A model generated the notes under the pieces. It had not been told where the DNA came from. It did not search any database and saw nothing but the letters and a program-made list of their open reading frames with translations. A stretch of DNA of 64,000 bases from Clostridium sp. BJN0013 (GTDB lineage: Bacteria; Bacillota; Clostridia; Clostridiales; Clostridiaceae), in the NCBI RefSeq assembly GCF_040939125.1, contig NZ_CP162495.1, positions 372,001 to 436,000 on the forward strand, given 5' to 3'. Made by a program: the position numbers and the translations under genes. Shown one piece after another: positions 17,138 to 25,731 of this stretch. Within the stretch, counting starts at the first letter, position 1. Each line of letters starts with the position of its first letter.

Positions 17138-18059
17138 AATTAGCTGATCCTAAAACATTATCTATTTTATCTTCAACAACTTTTTGAATAGCATCTCTTC
17201 CAGCACCTAAATATTTTCTTGGATCGAAAACCTTTGGACTATCTCCAAAAGTTTTTCTTATAGCAGCAGTCATGCTCAACCTAAGGTCTGTATCCATATT
17301 TATTTTACATACAGCCATACTAGAAGCTTTTCTAAGCATATCTATAGGGATTCCTTTGGCATCAGCTATGTTTCCGCCATATTTATTACAAGTTTCCACG
17401 GCTTTAGGATCTACAGCTGAAGCTCCATGGAGAACAATGGGAAAGTTTGGAAGGTTTTCCTGTATTTTTTCTAATATATCAAATCTTAATTTAGGTTTGA
17501 AGTTTGGAGGGAACTTAAAAGCTCCGTGGGATGTTCCTATGGCTATAGCTAGAGAATCTACACCCGTTCTATTTACAAAGTCTACAGCTTGTTCTGGATC
17601 CGTATATATATGATCTGAAGCAGATACTTCATCTTCAATTCCTGCAAGTACACCAAGTTCTGCTTCTACTACTACCCCGTGAGAATGAGAATAGTCTACT
17701 ACTTGTTTGGTTTGAGATACGTTGTCTTCATAGTCTAAATGTGAACCGTCAAACATAACAGAGGTAAAGCCTGTTTCTATACATAATTTTACAGTTTCAA
17801 AATCTGGACCATGATCTAAATGGAGGGCAATATCTATTCCAGTATCCTCTACAGCAGCATCTACCATAGCTTTTAAGTATTTTGGTCCTGCATATTTCAT
17901 TGCACTTGCTGAACATTGCAGAATAACAGCAGAATTTTTAGCTTTAGCTCCATTTACCACCCCTTGAATTATTTCCATATTGTTGATGTTAAATGCACCT
18001 ATTGAGTAATGTCTTTTGTAAGCCTTTTCAAACATTTTTTTAGTAGTAACTAATGCCAT
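17118..18059 (-). CDS. fba: fructose-1,6-bisphosphate aldolase, class II
   Basis: Zinc-dependent aldolase splitting or forming fructose 1,6-bisphosphate from dihydroxyacetone phosphate and glyceraldehyde 3-phosphate. The 313-aa protein shows the class II motifs: ALHLDHGPDFE (catalytic Asp and zinc His near 82-84), FDGSHLDYEDNV, VEAELGVLAG, IGTSHGAFKF, VLHGASAV and INMDTDLR. AAGGGTGAAAT precedes the ATG. The C-terminus ...VLGSANSLEELI is odd: the final SLEELI and the TAG stop are encoded by repeat copy C, so the natural end seems to have been replaced. In an organism living on ethanol and acetate the enzyme would serve gluconeogenesis (inference). Confidence 0.95.
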   Translation of the reverse strand: MALVTTKKMFEKAYKRHYSIGAFNINNMEIIQGVVNGAKAKNSAVILQCSASAMKYAGPKYLKAMVDAAVEDTGIDIALHLDHGPDFETVKLCIETGFTSVMFDGSHLDYEDNVSQTKQVVDYSHSHGVVVEAELGVLAGIEDEVSASDHIYTDPEQAVDFVNRTGVDSLAIAIGTSHGAFKFPPNFKPKLRFDILEKIQENLPNFPIVLHGASAVDPKAVETCNKYGGNIADAKGIPIDMLRKASSMAVCKINMDTDLRLSMTAAIRKTFGDSPKVFDPRKYLGAGRDAIQKVVEDKIDNVLGSANSLEELI

Positions 18060-18446
18060 TTCTTATTTCACCCTTTCAATAATAAAATATTTTTAGGTAT
18101 CTGAGAATAAATAATAATTGCAGGATAATAAATCTATTTTAAAATATTATTATGTAAAATAGATTCCCATATCAACTATTTATTTGTTTCAAGATGCCTT
18201 TTTTAAAATATATATATTTAATGTTATTTTAAATGCCAATACTATTAACAATCAATTTCCATTATACATTAATATTTAGTATTTTCCATAATCTAATTTT
18301 TAAAATTTTTTTAATTTAATATTCATGGTTATTATGATATTAAGTATATGCTATATCTTTAACAATATACTATAAATATATAATATATACATTTATAGTA
18401 TATCATAAATAATTTATTTTTACTATAATATTCAATATAATGCATT
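18060..18446. other. AT-rich intergenic stretch upstream of fba
   Basis: Extremely A+T-rich with many TATA runs. It must hold the fba promoter (minus strand), but no -35/-10 pair stands out over the background. No ORF with an RBS, hairpin terminator or repeat is seen before copy D. Confidence 0.5.
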
Positions 18447-18596
18447 TATCTGAAGACAGCAATTATCTGACACCTCCATCTTCTTCAAAGCGGGGGTGAT
18501 TACTGCCGCGCTTCTGGGTAAGTTCTTCTGAGGTTAAGATGGGGAGAAAAGCATTCTTATGAGTAAAATTCTACCTGAACCCAAGAATCACTTGAT
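18447..18596 (+). repeat. two-hairpin intergenic repeat, copy D
   Basis: Full copy from TATCTGAAGAC to CTTGAT. The inner stem of the first hairpin is CACCTCC/GGGGGTG, different from the other copies yet still fully paired, around the invariant loop TTCTTCAAAG (18481-18490). The right end abuts the DUF4363 gene and shares one base with its stop codon. Confidence 0.88.
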
Positions 18597-18976
18597 TAGA
18601 ATAAATTTTCTATATTTAATTGTTGAATATGAAGTATGCTGTAAATTGAATTTTTTATTATATCTATGGATATTAAGGCTTCTTCCTTGTTTTTATATGT
18701 TATATGATGAAGAAGTTTCCACAGCTCATTATTAATGTCATCAATTTCATGATGGTTTGAAAAGATAGATAACTTTGATGAATATTTTTTCCATTCTGCC
18801 ATAAGATGTTCAGAATTTTTATAAGATTCCTCCCAGTCATTTGCTTGAATAGCTTGCTCTATTTTAACATTTAAATTTTGTAATTTTATACAGGTGTTAT
18901 TTAAATATTTTATTGAGAATATTATAGAAAATAGCATTAAAATAAATATGGAGAAAGATATTATTGTATTTTTCAT
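18596..18976 (-). CDS. DUF4363 family membrane-anchored protein
   Basis: 126-aa protein with one N-terminal hydrophobic helix (IISFSIFILMLFSIIFSI) and an outward-facing helical domain containing the family-like ANDWEESYKNSEHLMAEW stretch. It is paired with a DUF421 gene 11 bases upstream, a common arrangement in spore-forming clostridia. Function is unknown; I only infer a partnership with the DUF421 membrane protein. The TAA stop abuts the end of repeat copy D. Confidence 0.8.
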   Translation of the reverse strand: MKNTIISFSIFILMLFSIIFSIKYLNNTCIKLQNLNVKIEQAIQANDWEESYKNSEHLMAEWKKYSSKLSIFSNHHEIDDINNELWKLLHHITYKNKEEALISIDIIKNSIYSILHIQQLNIENLF

Positions 18977-18987
18977 TTAATCACATC

Positions 18988-19668
18988 CTAGCTACTTTTT
19001 TCTTTTAATTGATAATAAAACTTTCCCTTTGAATCTAGAAGAGCTATTAATATATCCTTTGTAGAAGATATACTATTTTTTTTCAGCATATTATATAGCC
19101 AATCTTCAGTTTTGTTTGCCTTGATCAAATTTTTTAAATTTATTTTTCCATCTAATACTAGGGTTATAGGTAAAGTATCCTGAGTAGATTTTATTTTTAG
19201 GTCTGCTCTGGTTACAGGGGTAGATTCTGTTTTAGGTATAACTGAGAGTTGTCCGCTGGTTTCCAGTATTGCATATTCCACATCAGCTAAATTATAATAT
19301 CCTTGCATTCTCAATTCTTCTATTAAATCATTCATATTAAATTTTTCGTTTTTTAATTCTTTTAAGTTTAACTTACCTTTCTCAATTAATATACTGGGTT
19401 TTCCACTAAAAATTAATCTCATTTTTTCACTTTTTAACTGGCATAAGCCCATTAAAGTTTGTAGCATTAAGAGTGTTATTATAGGTATTATGCCATGAGT
19501 TATGGACACCCTGGTATCTTGCATTGGAAGAGAGGCCAATTCTGATATCATTATTGCTATAGATAGTTCAAAAGGCTCCATTTCACCTATTTGTTTTTTA
19601 CCCATAAGCCGCATAGATATAACTACCAGTAAATATAAGATAATAGTTCTAAAAAGTATTGTAAACAT
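18988..19668 (-). CDS. DUF421 (YetF/YcaP) family membrane protein
   Basis: 226-aa protein with three N-terminal transmembrane helices (about residues 4-80) and a cytoplasmic alpha/beta domain. Family landmarks are RLMGKKQIGEMEPFELSIAI near the N-terminus, GKPSILIEKGKLN near 110 and GYYNLADVEYAILETSGQLSV near 145. B. subtilis YetF-type proteins are linked to spore and membrane stress phenotypes, but the mechanism is unknown. AGGGTGATA precedes the ATG. It leads a two-gene operon with DUF4363. Confidence 0.88.
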   Translation of the reverse strand: MFTILFRTIILYLLVVISMRLMGKKQIGEMEPFELSIAIMISELASLPMQDTRVSITHGIIPIITLLMLQTLMGLCQLKSEKMRLIFSGKPSILIEKGKLNLKELKNEKFNMNDLIEELRMQGYYNLADVEYAILETSGQLSVIPKTESTPVTRADLKIKSTQDTLPITLVLDGKINLKNLIKANKTEDWLYNMLKKNSISSTKDILIALLDSKGKFYYQLKEKSS

Positions 19669-19797
19669 AAAGTATCACCCTCTAAAATTTTATAGTTAAT
19701 TATATTTTTACATTTAATATAGAAAATTATAAGTAAAATTAACACAATTATAATTAAATATGAAGTATAATATATTACTAAGGGAGTTGAAGTTTAT

Positions 19798-19878
19798 ATG
19801 GATAATAAGGATATTCAATTAAAAGATAAGTGTATCAAACCCTTTTTACACAGGGAATGGGAAGAGATGATATGTTAA
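19798..19878 (+). CDS. putative 26-aa upstream ORF overlapping the nucleoside kinase start
   Basis: ATG GAT AAT AAG, with AAGGGAGTTGAAG upstream, encodes MDNKDIQLKDKCIKPFLHRE and ends WEEMIC. Its TAA (19876-19878) overlaps the second and third codons of the kinase gene, which starts at 19872. The kinase itself has only a weak GGGAAGAG ahead of its ATG, so translation could be coupled through this ORF. It might alternatively be fortuitous. I recognise no similarity. Confidence 0.4.
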   Translation: MDNKDIQLKDKCIKPFLHREWEEMIC

Positions 19879-21518
19879 AATTAAAATTAAATGGTAAAGA
19901 TATATCAGTTCCATTTGGAACTAGTCTATATAAAATATTTAAAGATAATTATGATATTTGTCATATACCTATAGTATTAGCTAAAGTAAATGGAAAATAT
20001 TACGAATTTACCAATTCCTTGAAGGAATCTGGGATATTTGAAACTGTGGATATAAAGGATCCATTGGGTAACAAGACCTACATAAGGACACTTCAGTTTG
20101 TACTTATTAAGGCTGTATACGATTTATTCCCAAGGGCTAAGGTAATTATAGAACATTCATTAAGTAAAGGTATATTTGGAGAGATTCATAAAAGCACACC
20201 GCTTTCTAGGGAAGATATAAAACTTATAAAGAGTAAAATGAATGAAATAATAAGAAAAGATATATGTATAAGAAAAATAGAGATAAAAAAAGAGGAAGCT
20301 ATAGAAATTTTTAAGAGCTATAACATGGAAGATAAAATAATGCTTTTAAATCACATAAATGCAGAAAAAGTAAAATTATATGAATTGGATGGAAGGTATG
20401 ATTATTTTTATGGCTCCATGGCATTTTCTACAGGGATATTAAAACTATATGATATTATGTATTATGAGCCAGGATTTATACTTAGATATCCTGTAGAATC
20501 AGATCCCTATAATCTACCTGAATTTTTGGAATATAAAAAATTGAGTAATATATTTTATGAAACAAAGCAGTGGGATAATATACTAGATGTAGGGAATGTA
20601 GGTTCCCTAAATGATAAAGTAGAAAGCAACGAAATTGTAGATATGATAAGAGTAGCTGAGGCACTTCACGAGAAAAAAATTGCATATATAGCAGATATGG
20701 TATCTGCAAGAAAAGAGGTAAAAGTTGTATTAATTGCAGGTCCAAGTTCTTCGGGAAAAACTACTTTTGCAAAAAGGCTTTCAATACAATTAAGAGTAAA
20801 TGGAATTAAGCCAGTTCCAATTTCCTTGGATGATTATTTTGTAGATAGGGAGCATACACCCAGAGATGAAAATGGAAATTATGATTTTGAATCTATATAT
20901 TCTCTAGACTTGAAACTCTTTAATAAACATCTAGAATTTCTCTTGAAGGGAGAAGAAATTGAAATTCCTTCTTTTAATTTCAAGAAAGGTGCGAGGGTAT
21001 GGAATGGCAAGCGAGTGAGGCTTCCACAAAATGGAGTGATTATAATTGAAGGAATACATGGGCTAAATGAAATATTAACTTCTTCAATAGCAGCAAAAAA
21101 CAAGTTTAAAATATATATAAGTGCTCTTACACAATTAAATGTGGACAATCACAATAGGATAGCTACTACGGATGTGAGAATAATAAGAAGAATAGTTAGA
21201 GATTCTTTTTATAGATCATTTAGTGGAGAAGATACTTTGAAGATGTGGCCTTCTATAAGAAGAGGAGAAGAAAAAAATATATTTGTGTTTCAGGAAAATG
21301 CGGATGTTATGTTTAATTCTACACTAGTATATGAACTCTGTGTCCTAAAAAATTATGCACTGGAAGAATTAATAAAAATAAACAGTTCCAGTCCTGTATA
21401 TTATGAAGCATTGAGACTTAAAAGCTTTTTGCACTTTTTTAAACCTGTAGATTTAAAATTTGTTCCTGATAATTCCATTTTAAGAGAATTTATAGGAGGC
21501 AGTTGTTTTTATAGTTAA
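19872..21518 (+). CDS. nucleoside (uridine-kinase-like) kinase with TGS-like N-terminus
   Basis: 548-aa protein. The N-terminal 65 residues look like a TGS domain (MLKLKLNGKDISVPFGTSLY), followed by a threonyl-tRNA-synthetase second-domain-like region, then a uridine kinase-type P-loop domain. Walker A is GPSSSGKTTFAKR near 283 and the ISLDDYFVDREHTPRDE and GIHGLNE motifs are those of phosphoribulokinase/uridine kinases. This three-part architecture is common in clostridia; the physiological substrate is not established. The ATG at 19872 is chosen because homologues begin with the TGS strand; the frame extends upstream to a GTG at 19830. A 26-codon ORF overlaps the start. Confidence 0.88.
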   Translation: MLKLKLNGKDISVPFGTSLYKIFKDNYDICHIPIVLAKVNGKYYEFTNSLKESGIFETVDIKDPLGNKTYIRTLQFVLIKAVYDLFPRAKVIIEHSLSKGIFGEIHKSTPLSREDIKLIKSKMNEIIRKDICIRKIEIKKEEAIEIFKSYNMEDKIMLLNHINAEKVKLYELDGRYDYFYGSMAFSTGILKLYDIMYYEPGFILRYPVESDPYNLPEFLEYKKLSNIFYETKQWDNILDVGNVGSLNDKVESNEIVDMIRVAEALHEKKIAYIADMVSARKEVKVVLIAGPSSSGKTTFAKRLSIQLRVNGIKPVPISLDDYFVDREHTPRDENGNYDFESIYSLDLKLFNKHLEFLLKGEEIEIPSFNFKKGARVWNGKRVRLPQNGVIIIEGIHGLNEILTSSIAAKNKFKIYISALTQLNVDNHNRIATTDVRIIRRIVRDSFYRSFSGEDTLKMWPSIRRGEEKNIFVFQENADVMFNSTLVYELCVLKNYALEELIKINSSSPVYYEALRLKSFLHFFKPVDLKFVPDNSILREFIGGSCFYS

Positions 21519-21817
21519 TAATGTATAATTTATAGTAACAATTAGTTCATATTGTGGTATAATTTGAGTAGGTACTTTGTGGAATTAAATTATAAAATAA
21601 ATGCATTTTTATAGTTGTGTGGGTTGCAATATGTTATATGTTATAAATTAAATGAATAAATACAATTCGTAATTTCATAAAAAATTCTAAACGAAAAAGT
21701 GCTACTAAAGAATACTGCTTTAGAGTATTTTTAAATATAATATTTATGTTTATGCAAAAATATATGAATTTTAATATATAAATTGTATGTTGTGATTGCA
21801 TGTAAATAACAAATATA
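21519..21817. other. AT-rich intergenic stretch before the CoA-transferase promoter
   Basis: No RBS-preceded ORF, clear terminator or copy of the intergenic repeat is visible. The base composition is strongly A+T. Confidence 0.5.
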
Positions 21818-21846
21818 TTGACTTTTAAGAATATGTGTATTATACT
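21818..21846 (+). promoter_or_regulatory. strong promoter of the CoA-transferase gene
   Basis: TTGACT (21818-21823) and TATACT (21841-21846) are separated by exactly 17 bases. The start near 21853 gives a leader of about 170 bases before the coding sequence. This leader contains the short inverted repeat CACCT/AGGTG (21955-21978) and nothing I recognise as a riboswitch. Confidence 0.7.
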
Positions 21847-22023
21847 TATAATAAGATAATGGGTACTTTATAATATGTTTTTATAAAATTCAAAAGATGT
21901 TTTTTGCAAGGTGTTGTTATTATTTTAACAAGTAATTATATTCATGTATTCTCACCTGCTCATAAAATGAGGAAGGTGTTTTTATTTAAAAATTAATTAA
22001 ATTTTTGAAAGGTGGTTTTAAAG

Positions 22024-23337
22024 ATGGTTTTTAAAAATTGGGAAGATTTATACAAAAGTAAAGTTGTTAGTGCAGATGAAGCTGTATCTAAAGTAAACTG
22101 TGGAGATAGGGTAGTTTTTGGTAATGCTTGTGAGGCAACATTATTCCTCCTTGATGCACTAGCTAGAAATAAGGAAAAGTATAGAAGTGTAGAGTTATAT
22201 AATATGATACCTATGACTAAAAATGAGCCATATGTTCAGGAAGGTTTAGAAAAATATATTCATTATAATTCTTTGTTTGCAGGAGGAGGAACAAGAGAAG
22301 CTCTAAGTTCGGGTAGAGCAGATTATATTCCATGTTTTTTTCATGAAATGCCAAGGCTATTTAAAGAAAATTATATACCAGTAGATGTATCACTTATTAA
22401 AGTAAGTAAACCTGATAGACATGGGTTTTGCAGTTATGGAGTATCCACAGATTACATAAAGGCTGCTACAGAAAATGCTAAACTTGTAATTGCGGAAGTA
22501 AATGAAAATATGCCAAGAGTTTTAGGAGACAATTTTATACACATTTCTGATATTGATTACATAGTAGAAAATTCCGATCCAATAGCTGAATTAAAACCTC
22601 CTAAAATAAGTGATGTAGAAAAAACAATAGGAAGATATTGTGCATCACTTATAGAAGATGGATCTACACTTCAGCTTGGAATAGGAGCTATACCAGATGC
22701 AGTGCTTTTATTTTTAAAGGATAAAAGAGATTTAGGAATACATTCAGAAATGATATCTGATGGTGTTGTGGAATTAGTTGAAGCAGGAGTAATTACAAAT
22801 AAGAAAAAAGCACTTCATCCAGGAAAAATAATCGTTACCTTCTTAATGGGAACGCGAAGATTATATGATTTTGTTGACAACAATCCTATGGTGGAAGCTT
22901 ATCCTGTAGATTATGTAAATGATCCTAAAGTGGTTATGAAAAATTCTAAGCTTGTATGTATAAATTCCTGTGTAGAAATAGATTTAATGGGACAAGTATG
23001 CGCTGAAAGTGTAGGAATGAGACAGATAAGTGGTGTAGGTGGGCAAGTTGATTTTATGAGAGGAGCTAGTATGGCCGATGGAGGAAAGTCTATTCTTGCT
23101 ATAACCTCTACTGCAGGAGGAGGTAAAGTTTCAAGAATAGTTCCATTTTTAAGTAAAGGGGCTGCAATTACAACTTCAAGAAATGATGTTCAATATGTTA
23201 TTACAGAATATGGTATTGCTTCACTTAAAGGTAAAACATTAAAACAAAGAGCTAAGGAGCTTATAAAGGTTGCGCATCCTAAATTTAGAGATGAATTGAA
23301 GGATGAGTTTGAAAGAAGATTCAAATGTAAATATTAA
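22024..23337 (+). CDS. acyl-CoA/4-hydroxybutyrate CoA-transferase (Cat2/Cat3-like)
   Basis: 437-aa enzyme of the acetyl-CoA hydrolase/CoA-transferase family, moving CoA between acyl-CoA and acetate or 4-hydroxybutyrate. Family landmarks are GRADYIPCFFHEMPRLF, PDRHGFCSYGVS, QLGIGAIPDAVLLFL, the catalytic-Glu segment HSEMISDGV (Glu242), NSCVEIDLMGQVCAE and SGVGGQVDFMRGA. It is close, from memory, to C. kluyveri Cat2, but the N-terminal third differs (FGNACEATLFLLDAL), so acceptor specificity could be butyrate or 4-hydroxybutyrate. The ATG at 22024 follows GAAAGGTGG. A near-consensus promoter, a long leader and a strong terminator suggest a highly expressed single-gene transcript of central energy metabolism. 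Confidence 0.92.
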   Translation: MVFKNWEDLYKSKVVSADEAVSKVNCGDRVVFGNACEATLFLLDALARNKEKYRSVELYNMIPMTKNEPYVQEGLEKYIHYNSLFAGGGTREALSSGRADYIPCFFHEMPRLFKENYIPVDVSLIKVSKPDRHGFCSYGVSTDYIKAATENAKLVIAEVNENMPRVLGDNFIHISDIDYIVENSDPIAELKPPKISDVEKTIGRYCASLIEDGSTLQLGIGAIPDAVLLFLKDKRDLGIHSEMISDGVVELVEAGVITNKKKALHPGKIIVTFLMGTRRLYDFVDNNPMVEAYPVDYVNDPKVVMKNSKLVCINSCVEIDLMGQVCAESVGMRQISGVGGQVDFMRGASMADGGKSILAITSTAGGGKVSRIVPFLSKGAAITTSRNDVQYVITEYGIASLKGKTLKQRAKELIKVAHPKFRDELKDEFERRFKCKY

Positions 23338-23406
23338 ATTTCTTTAAAAAGATATGATTAAAATAAAAAGGCTATTGAAAAACGGATATTCATAAATTTT
23401 TATGGA

Positions 23407-23454
23407 TAAAAGCCATGTATTAAGGAATTTGTCTTTCTTTATACATGGCTTTTA
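23407..23454 (+). terminator. terminator of the CoA-transferase gene
   Basis: Perfect 14-bp stem TAAAAGCCATGTAT/ATACATGGCTTTTA with a 20-base loop, 70 bases after the stop. Confidence 0.8.
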
Positions 23455-23637
23455 GTTATGGGCTTATTGTATTTTTAAATCTCAAGTTCTTAGTATTGAA
23501 AATTTCTTTATTTGTTAGCATGATTTTTATTAAATAATAATATAGTAATATAAATAATATACTATAATTATCCAATGAAAAATTAATATGTGAGGTGAAT
23601 ATGGCTATAATATATTTGCCTTTTTATACTATAAATA

Positions 23638-23786
23638 ATCAAGTGATTCCTAGATTTAAGTGGAGTTTGCTCATAAGGAATGCTTTTTTCATCTGAATTT
23701 TAGAAGAACTTATCCAAATACGGAGCATGGCTTATCTTCCACTTTGAAGAAGTTGGGAGTATTAGCACAATGGTAGTTTTTGGATA
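23638..23786 (-). repeat. two-hairpin intergenic repeat, copy E
   Basis: Reverse-oriented full copy of 149 bp, from ATCAAGTGATTCC to TTTTGGATAA on the plus strand. The loop reads CTTTGAAGAA at 23742-23751. It ends 37 bases before the start of the next gene, leaving almost no room for another promoter there. Confidence 0.88.
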
Positions 23787-23822
23787 AATTATGTATGATA
23801 AATTTAAGATAGGGTGATAAAT

Positions 23823-24209
23823 GTGTCTCATAGAAAATTAATGGAGGAGTATTATTGTGATATAAATAATCTGACAGATTTATTATCTAAATTAGCAAAT
23901 AACTATAGATTGCTTATAGGAGGTGCTGGAGAGATGAATTCCATGGCGGTGTCTCATAAAAAAGATGTTAAGGATGCACTGCATAGGGCAAATAAGTTGG
24001 GGGATTTAATTGATAAAGTATTAAATACATTAGAAAAATCTACAGGAGGATATGTGGAGTATTGTAAAATGAGGTCTGAAGTTATAAAGGAAAAAATGTT
24101 GATTCAATACATAGAAACTGAAATAAATGAGGAACTATTTTTGAATGGTTTAGATGATTTGGAAGATAGTGATGGTAGTGATGATAGTGATGATATAAAG
24201 GAAGATTAG
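23823..24209 (+). CDS. hypothetical protein with acidic C-terminal tail
   Basis: About 128-aa soluble, helical protein beginning MSHRKLMEEYYCDINNLTDL and ending in a strongly acidic tail (LDDLEDSDGSDDSDD). I do not recognise a family. The start is uncertain: a GTG at 23823 has AGGGTGA nine bases upstream, a GTG at 23814 lies within that RBS, and an ATG at 23841 has none. It stands alone, converging with pssA, and is preceded closely by repeat copy E. Confidence 0.6.
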   Translation: MSHRKLMEEYYCDINNLTDLLSKLANNYRLLIGGAGEMNSMAVSHKKDVKDALHRANKLGDLIDKVLNTLEKSTGGYVEYCKMRSEVIKEKMLIQYIETEINEELFLNGLDDLEDSDGSDDSDDIKED

Positions 24210-24271
24210 GTATAGAGTGTTTCACCTAATCTTTTATATAGAATAATAAAGGGATATATTTTTTAATGAGA

Positions 24272-24793
24272 TTAAATTTTTTTAAATTTATAATTGGATA
24301 TCATAAGGTAAGAAAGTGCTATAATAAGTAAAATTGTAATTTCAGAAGGAAGGGGGTGATTTAAAGTAAGTAAACAATAGAGAGATATAAACATACCCGT
24401 GAAAGTTATAGGAATACCTGAAAATTCCCCATCAAAATCAGTAACATTAAATCTTGCCAATCTATAGGCACCAGATATCGGTAACAATAGCACTAATAAA
24501 TATCCTAGTAGTCCCAATTGTGAAAAATTATAAATATTAAAAACCAGTACTGAAGGGGCTACACCAAACGAAACCAGATCAGCAAGAGAATCTAATTCTT
24601 TACCTAAAGTACTAGATACTTTTAAAAATCGGGCAATTCTTCCATCATATCTATCGGCTAAACATGCAAGTAGTATAAATGCACCAGCCCATATATAATT
24701 TTCTTCAAAAGACATCATTAGAGACATTACACCACAACTAAGATTAGTAAATGTGAATACGTTAGGCACAGAATTTTTTGCTATTTTAGCCAT
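24272..24793 (-). CDS. pssA: CDP-diacylglycerol--serine O-phosphatidyltransferase
   Basis: Membrane enzyme making phosphatidylserine from CDP-diacylglycerol and serine. The 173-aa protein has the CDP-alcohol phosphatidyltransferase signature DGRIAR-x8-G-x3-D-x3-D: Asp50, Gly51, Ala54, Arg55, Gly64, Asp68 and Asp72. About six helices are predicted. The early VPNVFTFTNLSCGVMSLM stretch is typical of PssA rather than PgsA. The ATG at 24793 is chosen over an upstream GTG because AAGGAGTG lies 8 bases before it. No decarboxylase gene is adjacent. Confidence 0.9.
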   Translation of the reverse strand: MAKIAKNSVPNVFTFTNLSCGVMSLMMSFEENYIWAGAFILLACLADRYDGRIARFLKVSSTLGKELDSLADLVSFGVAPSVLVFNIYNFSQLGLLGYLLVLLLPISGAYRLARFNVTDFDGEFSGIPITFTGMFISLYCLLTLNHPLPSEITILLIIALSYLMISNYKFKKI

Positions 24794-25001
24794 TGTGATC
24801 ACTCCTTAAAATAAAAAATATTTTTATTGTTTTAAATGAGTAAAAAGTATATAATTACATAAGCTAATTATAACCTATTTTAATAAATTAGTTAAGTAAA
24901 TATAATATACATTATATTTATATATGTATATACTGGCATTATTTACAAAAATAGTGTATTTTTGTTAAAATTAATTTTGTTAGAAGGATAGTTAAAAATT
25001 T

Positions 25002-25670
25002 ATGAGATATAATAAAAAAATTATTTTGAAATATGTGATAAATATTTTATTAATTATACTAATTATAGTTATAGTATTTAAATATAAAAAACATTTGCAT
25101 TATGTAAATATAGAAAATATTAAAACATATATACAAAGTTATGGTAAACTTTCAGCCCTAATTTTTCTTTTGATTTATATGTTAAGGCCTATAGTACTTA
25201 TAATACCTGCATCTTTGATGTCTATTATTGCAGGAAATATTTTTAATTATTATGTAGCTGTGTCATTAAGTATGATTGGATGTTTTGGTTCAGCTACAAT
25301 AGCTTTCTTTTTAGCTAGGTTTCTAGGACGTTCATTTGTAGACAAGTATTTAAAAGGTAAGGCTTTAAAATTAAATAGAAATATAGAAAAGTACGGCTTT
25401 AAAATTATGACTGTGATGAGATTGTGTTTTGTATTTCCATATGATCCTTTAAGTTATAGTGCAGGACTTACAAAAATTAAATATAGGGATTTTATTTTAG
25501 GAACTTTAATAGGGATTTTTCCAGAAATTATAACTTATTCTTTAATGGGAAAGCATCTAGGAAGTCCTTTTTCCTTTAAATTTATAATGCCCGTAATAAT
25601 TTTATTTGTTATAGCCTTTATTTCAATTTACACATATAAAAAGTATAAAAATACCAGCGTTTATAAGTAA
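25002..25670 (+). CDS. TVP38/TMEM64 (DedA-like, VTT domain) membrane protein
   Basis: 222-aa membrane protein of the TVP38/TMEM64 family, six or so helices. The VTT domain shows IFLLIYMLRPIVLIIPASLM, then GNIFNYYVAVSLSMIGCFGSATIAFFLARFLGR and the MRLCFVFPYDPLSYSAG re-entrant segment. Relatives are thought to act in membrane lipid translocation; the exact role here is unknown. The RBS AGAAGGATAG precedes the ATG. Confidence 0.85.
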   Translation: MRYNKKIILKYVINILLIILIIVIVFKYKKHLHYVNIENIKTYIQSYGKLSALIFLLIYMLRPIVLIIPASLMSIIAGNIFNYYVAVSLSMIGCFGSATIAFFLARFLGRSFVDKYLKGKALKLNRNIEKYGFKIMTVMRLCFVFPYDPLSYSAGLTKIKYRDFILGTLIGIFPEIITYSLMGKHLGSPFSFKFIMPVIILFVIAFISIYTYKKYKNTSVYK

Positions 25671-25731
25671 TATAGTTTTTTAAATTAGGAGATAATAATT
25701 TTTGAAATCTAAAATTTAAAGAGGTGTTATA

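Noticed and set aside
18060-18446. Replication or attachment-site-like AT-rich tract upstream of fba
   Set aside because: No iterons, DnaA boxes, integrase gene or direct repeats were seen; it is simply AT-rich intergenic DNA.
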